From Leifsonia sp. 71-9 (lineage in GTDB: Bacteria; Actinomycetota; Actinomycetes; Actinomycetales; Microbacteriaceae), in the NCBI RefSeq assembly GCF_001898805.1, contig NZ_MKVJ01000002.1, positions 1 to 64,000 on the forward strand: a DNA stretch of 64,000 nucleotides. The letters are read 5' to 3'. Under the pieces are notes generated by a model, which saw nothing but the letters and a program-made list of their open reading frames with translations, made no database searches and had not been told where the DNA came from. Within the stretch, counting starts at the first letter, position 1. Every line of letters begins with the position of its first letter. The position numbers and the translations under genes were made by a program. Below are positions 58,670 through 64,000 of this stretch, in pieces.

Positions 58670-59412
58670 TCCGCCGCACCCTCGCCGCGACGGCCGGCCT
58701 CGCCGCCGCCCTCGCGCTCGCCCTGCTCCCCGCCGTCGCCGCCTCGGCCCACGACTACCTCGTGAGCAGCGACCCGGCGGCGGACTCGACGGTCACGGCG
58801 CCGCCGAGCACGGTGACGCTGACCTTCAACGACCGGGTGCTCGACCTGGCCGGCGACGGCTCCAGCACCCTGCTGACGGTCACCGGCCCCGACGCGGCGG
58901 CTCGCCACTTCGAGACCGGCTGCGCCACGGTCGCGGACCGCAACGTCAGCGCCCCGGTCGCGCTCGGCGGCGCGGGGTCCTACACGGTGACCTACCAGAT
59001 CGTGTCGGCGGACGGCCACACGGTGTCGAACTCGTACGCGTTCGCCTACCAGCCGCCCGCGGGCGCGGTGGAGGCGGCGGGCAGCGAGAAGACGGCGTGC
59101 GGCGCGGCCGCGGGCGGATCCGCGACGGAGAGCCCCGCGGCCTCCGACCCGGCGACTCCGGAGGCGACCGCCGGCGGCTCGCAGCCGCTGGTCACCGCCT
59201 CCACGCCGGAGCCGACCGCAGCGGCGAACGACTCGGGTCTCGGGCTCGTCATCGGCATCGCGGTCGCGATCGTCGTGCTCGCGATCATCGGCGTCGTCAT
59301 CGTCGTCCTGACCGCGCGGCGCAAGCCTCCGGTCGCGGCGGACGCCGCCGCCGCGGCGACGGACGCGGACGACCGCCCGACCGACGGACCGGGCACTCCC
59401 CCCTCCAGCTGA
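58666..59412 (+). CDS. copC: CopC domain copper-binding protein
   Basis: 248 residues. Signal peptide ending ASA followed by His29-Asp, the N-terminal Cu(II) brace, and a second His in SADGHTVSN near 117. The core (SSDPAADSTVTAPPSTVTLTF, key SSDPAADS) matches CopC/YobA. C-terminal part has a Cys, a long linker, one membrane helix (about 195-217) and an acidic tail. No copD is seen within the window. Confidence 0.93.
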   Translation: MIRRTLAATAGLAAALALALLPAVAASAHDYLVSSDPAADSTVTAPPSTVTLTFNDRVLDLAGDGSSTLLTVTGPDAAARHFETGCATVADRNVSAPVALGGAGSYTVTYQIVSADGHTVSNSYAFAYQPPAGAVEAAGSEKTACGAAAGGSATESPAASDPATPEATAGGSQPLVTASTPEPTAAANDSGLGLVIGIAVAIVVLAIIGVVIVVLTARRKPPVAADAAAAATDADDRPTDGPGTPPSS

Positions 59413-59416
59413 CGCA

Positions 59417-59450
59417 ACACGCCGCGCGGCCCGGTGGCCGCGCGGCGTGT
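59417..59450 (+). terminator. Terminator of the copper operon
   Basis: ACACGCCGCGCGGC (59417-59430) pairs perfectly with GCCGCGCGGCGTGT (59437-59450) around a six-base loop, five bases after the copC stop. No long U-tract. Confidence 0.75.
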
Positions 59451-59473
59451 CTCGTCCGATACCCGACGACGGG

Positions 59474-59650
59474 TCAGTCCGGAGCGCCGCCCGAGGCGGT
59501 GTCCTCCTCGGTCTCGGCGTCGTGGTGGCTCTGCTGCGACGGCTCCCCGCCGTCCGGCAGCTCGCCGTGCTCGCCGTCGTGGGCCGTCAGGTCCGCGCTC
59601 GTCATCTCCCGCTCTCCGGGGCCGAGGTCTCCGCGCTGCTCGTCGCTCAT
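59474..59650 (-). CDS. Small acidic hydrophilic protein
   Basis: 58 residues from ATG at 59650, with GAGAGGA five bases upstream. Very acidic (many Asp/Glu/Gly), no hydrophobic segment; likely disordered. Its codon usage and a good ribosome-binding sequence support translation. It lies alone between the copper operon and the MarP-like gene. No family recognised. Confidence 0.6.
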   Translation of the reverse strand: MSDEQRGDLGPGEREMTSADLTAHDGEHGELPDGGEPSQQSHHDAETEEDTASGGAPD

Positions 59651-59787
59651 GTCCGTTCCTCTCGCTGTCCGGCGGTCTCGCTGCCGGGGCTTCGGACGGT
59701 AGGCCCCGGGAGGCTCGGAGGCAAGGGCCAGAGGATGCTCACCCGGGGTTGAGCCTGCGCACAGCCTGGTGCGGCATCGTAAGGCGC

Positions 59788-60975
59788 GTGGAGATCGTTG
59801 TCGACGTCGTGCTTCTGGTGCTCGGCGTGCTGGCGGTGGTCGCCGGGTACACCAACGGCGCCATCCGTGCGGCCGGCTCCCTCGTCGGCCTCGGCTGCGG
59901 CGTCGCACTCGGGCTCTTCCTCGCTCCGACCGTCGTCGGCTGGGGTGTCTCCTACGGCCTCACCGGTGTCACCCAGCGGTCGATCGTGGCCGGCGTCGTC
60001 ATCCTGGTCTGCGCCGGCGTCGTCTACGCCATCGCCGGAGGCATCGCCGCACTGCTCGGCAAGGTGCTGCGCCGCGGGCCGATCCGCTGGCTCGACTCGC
60101 TGATCGGCGCCGTGCTGGGCCTGGCGACGTGGGCCGTCGTGGTGTGGCTCGTCGCCGGCTTCGCCATGTCCACGAGCCTCGCGACCGTCGTGCAGGCCGC
60201 GAACTCCTCCCGCGTCGTCGCCACCCTCAACGGCATCGCCCCGCTGCCCGCCTCGACCGTGCTCGGGGCGATGGACGACGCCCTCGCCAGCGCGGGGCTG
60301 CCCAAGGTCTTCGAGGGCGACGAGTCGATCAAGACCATCGCGGCGCCCGACCCCTCCGTCCCGGCCGACGTGACGTCGTCGGAGCGGTCGGTCGTGACCG
60401 TGCTCGCCTCGAAGCCCGCGTGCGGCGTCGACTCGGAGGGCAGCGGCTGGGTGGTGCAGCGCGGCCGCGTCGTCACGAACGCGCACGTCGTCGCCGGCGC
60501 CTCCTCGATCGTGGTCCGCGAGGCCGGAAGCGGAACGCTCGACCGCGCGACGCTGGTCGCCTTCGACCCGTCCCGCGACCTGGCGGTGCTCGACGTAACC
60601 GGGTTGAGCGCTCCCCCGCTCGACATCGGCCAGGATCTGACCTCGGGCGCGCAGGCGTACGCGGTGGGGTACCCGGGCAACGGCCCGTTCACCGTGAGCC
60701 CGCAGCGCGTGCGCGACCAGCTCGTCGCCCGCGGCACCGACATCTACCAGAGCGGCTCCGTCGATCGCGAGATCTACTCCCTCCGCGGCACCATCCGCCC
60801 CGGCAACTCGGGAGGACCCCTCCTCGACTCGGCGGGGGATGTCGTCGGCGTCGTCTTCGCCCGGTCGACCGTCGACCCCGACACCGGGTACGCGCTGGCT
60901 CTGTCCGAGCTGCGGCCGGTGCTCTCCTCCGTCGGCAGCGCACCGATCAGCTCCGGGGCGTGCTCTGCGGGCTGA
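59788..60975 (+). CDS. marP: MarP-like membrane serine protease (CvpA domain plus trypsin-like domain)
   Basis: 395 residues from a GTG at 59788 (AAGG upstream). N-terminal four-helix CvpA-like domain (about 1-115), then an extracytoplasmic chymotrypsin-fold protease with His233 in TNAHVVAG, Asp264 in SRDLAVLD and Ser341 in GNSGGPL. Cys in KPACGV and near the C-terminus (SGACSAG) could form the disulfide that regulates MarP of M. tuberculosis, which protects against acid. Single gene. Confidence 0.92.
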   Translation: MEIVVDVVLLVLGVLAVVAGYTNGAIRAAGSLVGLGCGVALGLFLAPTVVGWGVSYGLTGVTQRSIVAGVVILVCAGVVYAIAGGIAALLGKVLRRGPIRWLDSLIGAVLGLATWAVVVWLVAGFAMSTSLATVVQAANSSRVVATLNGIAPLPASTVLGAMDDALASAGLPKVFEGDESIKTIAAPDPSVPADVTSSERSVVTVLASKPACGVDSEGSGWVVQRGRVVTNAHVVAGASSIVVREAGSGTLDRATLVAFDPSRDLAVLDVTGLSAPPLDIGQDLTSGAQAYAVGYPGNGPFTVSPQRVRDQLVARGTDIYQSGSVDREIYSLRGTIRPGNSGGPLLDSAGDVVGVVFARSTVDPDTGYALALSELRPVLSSVGSAPISSGACSAG

Positions 60976-60994
60976 CCCGTGGTTGGCTAGGGGC

Positions 60995-62017
60995 ATGCAG
61001 GCTGTCACGTACTCCTCCACCGGCGACTCCGACGTTCTCGTGCTCGGCGAGCGGGAGGAGCCGCACGCCGGCCCCGGCGAGGTGCGCGTGCGCATCCACG
61101 TCTCCGGGGTCAACCCGACGGACTGGAAGTCGCGCCGCGGCAGCGGCGACAACGCTCCGCTGCCCCGGCCGCAGGTCCCGAACCAGGACGGCGCCGGCGT
61201 CGTCGACGAGGTCGGCGACGGGGTGACGGCGCTGCGCCCCGGCGACCGCGTCTGGGTGTGGGATGCGGCCTACCAGCGCCCGGACGGGACCGCGCAGGAG
61301 CTCGTCGTGCTGCCCGCACGCCAGGTCGTCGCACTCCCGGACGAGGTGGGCTTCGACGTCGGGGCCAGCCTCGGCATCCCGGCGCTGACGGCGCATCGCG
61401 CACTGACGTCGTACGAGCACGCCCCCACCGAGCTCTCGCGCGGCAGCCTCGACGGCCGCACGGTCCTCGTCGCCGGCGGGGCCGGAGCGGTCGGGCACGC
61501 CGCGATCCAGCTGGCCGTGTGGGCCGGCGCGACCGTGATCTCCACGGTCAGCAGCCACGAGAAGGCGGAGTTCGCTCGCGCGGCGGGGGCGCACCACGTC
61601 GTCAACTACACCGACCCGGACACGGCGAAGGCGATCGGCGCCCTCGCCCCGCGCGGCGTCGACATCGTGGTCGAGGTCAACCCCGTCGCGAATGCCGGGC
61701 TCGACGTGCGCGTCGCCGCCACGGGCGCCACGATCGCGATCTACGCGGACACCCCCGGCGAGTCCGAGGTGAGCATCCCCGTGCGCCCCAGCATGTCGAA
61801 GAACCTGCGCTGGCAGTTCGTGCTGACCTACACGACCGCCGCGGAGGTGAAGGATGCCGCCGTGCGTGCCGTGACCGCTGCGGTCGCCGACGGTGCCCTG
61901 CCGGTCGGCGCAGAGCACGGCCTCCCGCTGACCCGCTACCCGCTGGCCGAGACGGCCGCCGCCCACGACGCCGTCGAAGGCGGCATCGTGGGCAAGGTGC
62001 TCATCGACCTGGCGTGA
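60995..62017 (+). CDS. NADPH:quinone reductase-like MDR oxidoreductase
   Basis: 340 residues from ATG at 60995. Zinc-less medium-chain dehydrogenase: SGVNPTDWKSR near 38, QDGAGVVDEVG near 65, VLVAGGAGAVGHAAIQLA (nucleotide binding) near 152. Resembles zeta-crystallin/QOR. Cys/His zinc ligands are missing. Overlaps the convergent MFS gene by 17 bp at the 3' ends. Confidence 0.9.
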   Translation: MQAVTYSSTGDSDVLVLGEREEPHAGPGEVRVRIHVSGVNPTDWKSRRGSGDNAPLPRPQVPNQDGAGVVDEVGDGVTALRPGDRVWVWDAAYQRPDGTAQELVVLPARQVVALPDEVGFDVGASLGIPALTAHRALTSYEHAPTELSRGSLDGRTVLVAGGAGAVGHAAIQLAVWAGATVISTVSSHEKAEFARAAGAHHVVNYTDPDTAKAIGALAPRGVDIVVEVNPVANAGLDVRVAATGATIAIYADTPGESEVSIPVRPSMSKNLRWQFVLTYTTAAEVKDAAVRAVTAAVADGALPVGAEHGLPLTRYPLAETAAAHDAVEGGIVGKVLIDLA

Positions 62018-63272
62018 GTTCCCGCCGCACGCGGGCCGCCTGCACGACCAGCGCCACGACCGCGGCCGCGGCGATCGCGACCGCGTAGCCGAGGACGGTC
62101 GGCAGCAGACCGACCGTGGCGATCAGCTCGCCCGCGACCAGAGCGGGCACGCCGTACGCGAGGTAGCTGACCAGGAAGATCCCGGCGAACAGCTCGGCCC
62201 GCTTGTCGTTCGGGGCCAGGGGGGCCAGGATGCGGAGCATCGCCGAGAAGCCGGCGCCGAACCCCGCGCCCGCCACCGTCGCTCCGGCGAACAGCAGCGG
62301 CAGGACCGCGCCCGCGATCCCGGCGCCCGCCAGCACGATCCCCGCCACGATCGCGGCCATCGCCCAGACCGTGGTCCGGCGTGCGGGAGCGCGCGTCAGG
62401 GCCAGGCCCGCGACGGCCCCGACCGCCGGCGGCACCGCGACGATCGCACCGTTCAGCAGACCGCTGTCGAGGTGGAAGACGCCGTGGAGGATGGAGGGCG
62501 AGAGCCCGATGAACAGCCCCGCGAGCATCCAGGTGGCGAGGAAGAGCGGGATCGCCCCGACGAACTCGCTCCGTGCGGCGCGCGGGATGACCAGCCGCGG
62601 CACGAGCGACCGCACCGCTCCTGGGCGGCGGCGGACCGTCTCCGGCGAGGCCGCGACCACGACGATCCCGGCGGCGAAGAGGAGCGCGAGCGTCACGAAG
62701 ACGAGCACCGTCGGCGCGGACGCGAACTGCACGGCCAGGCCGGTGAAGAAGGCGCCGAGCGCGATCCCGCCGACGGGCGCCGTGCTGCCGATGGTCGCAC
62801 CGAGCTTCTTCTGCTTCTCAGGAGCCAGCTCGACCAGAGCGGCCGTGAACGTGCTCATGGCCGCTCCGGTCGCGACTCCCTGCACCGAGCGCGCCGCGAT
62901 GATCCAGCCGATGTCGGTCGCGAACAGGAACATCAGCATCGCCACGACCTGCAGCGCGAGCGCTCCGATGAGCACGGGACGGCGGCCGATATGGTCGGAG
63001 AGCGATCCCGCCACGAGCAGGGTGATCAGCAGCGTGACCGCGTAGATCGCGAAGGCGACCGTGAGCAGCCACGGCGCGAAGCCCCACTCCTGCTCGTAGA
63101 GCACGAAGAGCGGGCTCGGTGCGCCCACGGCGAGCGCGACCGCCACGAAGGCGAGGGCCGTCCCGGCGAAGGCCGCGACGGGCCGCAGCCGGAACCGGCG
63201 GCGGGAGGCCCGCACCGCGCCCGGGACGGCGGGGATGGAGCCGGTGGCGCTGAGCTCGTCCGCTGTGGTCAT
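62001..63272 (-). CDS. MFS transporter (multidrug type)
   Basis: 423 residues. Twelve hydrophobic segments; SDHIGRRPVLIG after helix 2 is MFS motif A and RSVQGVATGAAMSTF is the motif B/C region. Divergent from a TetR gene, with two matched operators between them, the standard drug-efflux arrangement. Substrate unknown. Confidence 0.9.
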   Translation of the reverse strand: MTTADELSATGSIPAVPGAVRASRRRFRLRPVAAFAGTALAFVAVALAVGAPSPLFVLYEQEWGFAPWLLTVAFAIYAVTLLITLLVAGSLSDHIGRRPVLIGALALQVVAMLMFLFATDIGWIIAARSVQGVATGAAMSTFTAALVELAPEKQKKLGATIGSTAPVGGIALGAFFTGLAVQFASAPTVLVFVTLALLFAAGIVVVAASPETVRRRPGAVRSLVPRLVIPRAARSEFVGAIPLFLATWMLAGLFIGLSPSILHGVFHLDSGLLNGAIVAVPPAVGAVAGLALTRAPARRTTVWAMAAIVAGIVLAGAGIAGAVLPLLFAGATVAGAGFGAGFSAMLRILAPLAPNDKRAELFAGIFLVSYLAYGVPALVAGELIATVGLLPTVLGYAVAIAAAAVVALVVQAARVRRELTPGR

Positions 63273-63282
63273 GACTGCCTCC

Positions 63283-63306
63283 TTAAAGCAAATGCGGTTG
63301 CTTTTA
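63283..63306. promoter_or_regulatory. TetR-type operator 1
   Basis: TTAAAGCAA (63283-63291), six bases, then TTGCTTTTA (63298-63306): inverted repeat with one mismatch, 11 bp upstream of the MFS start. Confidence 0.8.
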
Positions 63307-63329
63307 GGGACTCTAGAGCCTCGATCGAG

Positions 63330-63353
63330 TTAAAGCAACAGGAATTGCTTTAA
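63330..63353. promoter_or_regulatory. TetR-type operator 2
   Basis: TTAAAGCAA (63330-63338), six bases, then TTGCTTTAA (63345-63353): perfect 9-bp inverted repeat, 9 bp upstream of the tetR start. Centre-to-centre distance to operator 1 is 47 bp. Lets the regulator control both genes and itself. Confidence 0.85.
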
Positions 63354-63362
63354 GCTGTTCAC

Positions 63363-63917
63363 ATGTCCGGAACCACGATCGACGACGACGCCCCCAAGCG
63401 CACGGGGGGCCGCAGCGCCGCCGTCATCCACAACGTGCGCACCGCGGTCGAGGAGCTCGTGAAGGAGAAGGGCAGGGAGCGCGTCACTGTGCCGATGATC
63501 GCCGAGCGCGCGGGCGTCAACCCGACCAGCATCTACCGCCGCTGGGGCGACCTCCCCACGCTCATCAACGACATCGTCACCTACCAGCTCGACCCCGACC
63601 GCCCGATCGCGCAGACCGACAGCCTCCACGACGACCTCGTCGGCTGGGCGCGCGAGATCGCCGACCACTACCGAAAGCCGGTGAACGCCGCACTGCTCCG
63701 CGGCGGGGCGTCCAGCGCCGGCGAGCGCCAGTCCGACTGCCTCCGCAACCGCCGCGCCGAGGCGGGGATGCTGCTGGCACGCCATCCCGACGCCACCATC
63801 ACCGTGGACGACATCGTCGACGTCGTCGTCGCCCCGATCGTCTACCGGACGATCTTTCTGCCCTGGACCCTCGACGACACCCTCGCCGACCGTCTCGTGG
63901 CGCGACTCTTCCACTAG
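63363..63917 (+). CDS. TetR/AcrR family transcriptional regulator
   Basis: 184 residues. The HTH is VPMIAERAGVNPTSIYRRWG (about 43-62). The C-terminal ligand domain is all helical. Represses the divergent MFS gene through the two TTAAAGCAA operators; effector unknown. Confidence 0.92.
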   Translation: MSGTTIDDDAPKRTGGRSAAVIHNVRTAVEELVKEKGRERVTVPMIAERAGVNPTSIYRRWGDLPTLINDIVTYQLDPDRPIAQTDSLHDDLVGWAREIADHYRKPVNAALLRGGASSAGERQSDCLRNRRAEAGMLLARHPDATITVDDIVDVVVAPIVYRTIFLPWTLDDTLADRLVARLFH

Positions 63918-63967
63918 ACCCCGCAGAGCACCCTCCGCCCGGTCCGCCGGGGCGCTAGTCTCGCAGG

Positions 63968-64000
63968 ATGGCCGGCGACCGCTCCCCCGAGGTCCGCGCC
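63968..64000 (+). CDS. Possible start of a further gene, truncated by the window
   Basis: ATG at 63968 opens a frame (MAGDRSPEVRA) to the end of the window. It is too short to identify. The AGG directly before the ATG is too close for a typical ribosome site, so it may not be the true start. Confidence 0.3.
   Translation, partial: MAGDRSPEVRA

Overview
The window is about 70% GC, densely packed, and carries features typical of Actinobacteria, most likely a Microbacteriaceae member close to Leifsonia (inferred from gene content; no rRNA is present). The pointers are NucS-type mismatch repair, an alpha2-type glycyl-tRNA synthetase, many GTG starts, ATGA/GTGA overlaps, a MarP-like protease, DUF3618 and holin-like envelope genes, an LAxTG sorting signal and a three-gene type III PKS cluster. 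No rRNA, tRNA, CRISPR, transposase or prophage was seen.

Layout. 1-7.5 kb: the 3' end of glyS, a lysyl-phosphatidylglycerol synthetase-like protein, an SDR, a penicillin-interacting serine hydrolase and an M13 peptidase. 7.5-16 kb: an ABC exporter with its MarR/GbsR regulator, an overlapping trio (MBL hydrolase, unknown, HNH nuclease) and a MATE exporter. 16-23.4 kb: an M20 amidohydrolase, a LacI/MFS pair sharing a perfect palindrome, a lactonase, nucS, an SseB-like gene and a HAD phosphatase. 23.4-31 kb: a complete mannitol PTS locus (MtlR, an orphan EIIB, HPr, EI, MtlA, MtlF, MtlD), which can phosphorylate, import and oxidise mannitol to fructose-6-phosphate.

31-37.5 kb: a divergent cluster of amidohydrolase/deacylase, KDPG aldolase, PLP-dependent deaminase, PfkB kinase, IclR regulator and RidA. 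Together these give a plausible route from an N-acylated 2-amino aldonic acid (for example N-acetylglucosaminate) through KDG and KDPG to pyruvate and glyceraldehyde-3-phosphate. 37.6-40.3 kb: type III PKS, ICMT-type methyltransferase and FAD monooxygenase, the srsABC pattern for phenolic lipids. 40.4-44.2 kb: an orphan ribbon-helix-helix protein behind an AT-rich inverted repeat, a META lipoprotein, an eight-repeat chaplin-like surface protein with an LAxTG anchor, and a second secreted low-complexity protein.

44.3-53.9 kb: MFS/MarR pair, panD, a USP-FluC-FluC operon, a holin-like/DUF3618/YihY membrane operon, a Nudix hydrolase, and rtcB behind a short leader ORF with tandem hairpins. 54-64 kb: a two-component system, a copper trio (membrane protein, YcnI, CopC), a MarP-like protease, a quinone reductase, and an MFS/TetR pair with two matching operators.

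Non-coding structure worth attention: three copies of a 55-bp intergenic element made of two 15-bp palindromes separated by exactly 25 bp (17574, 17639, 37498); terminator hairpins that contain both stop codons at several convergent gene pairs; and short tandem duplications at gene ends.
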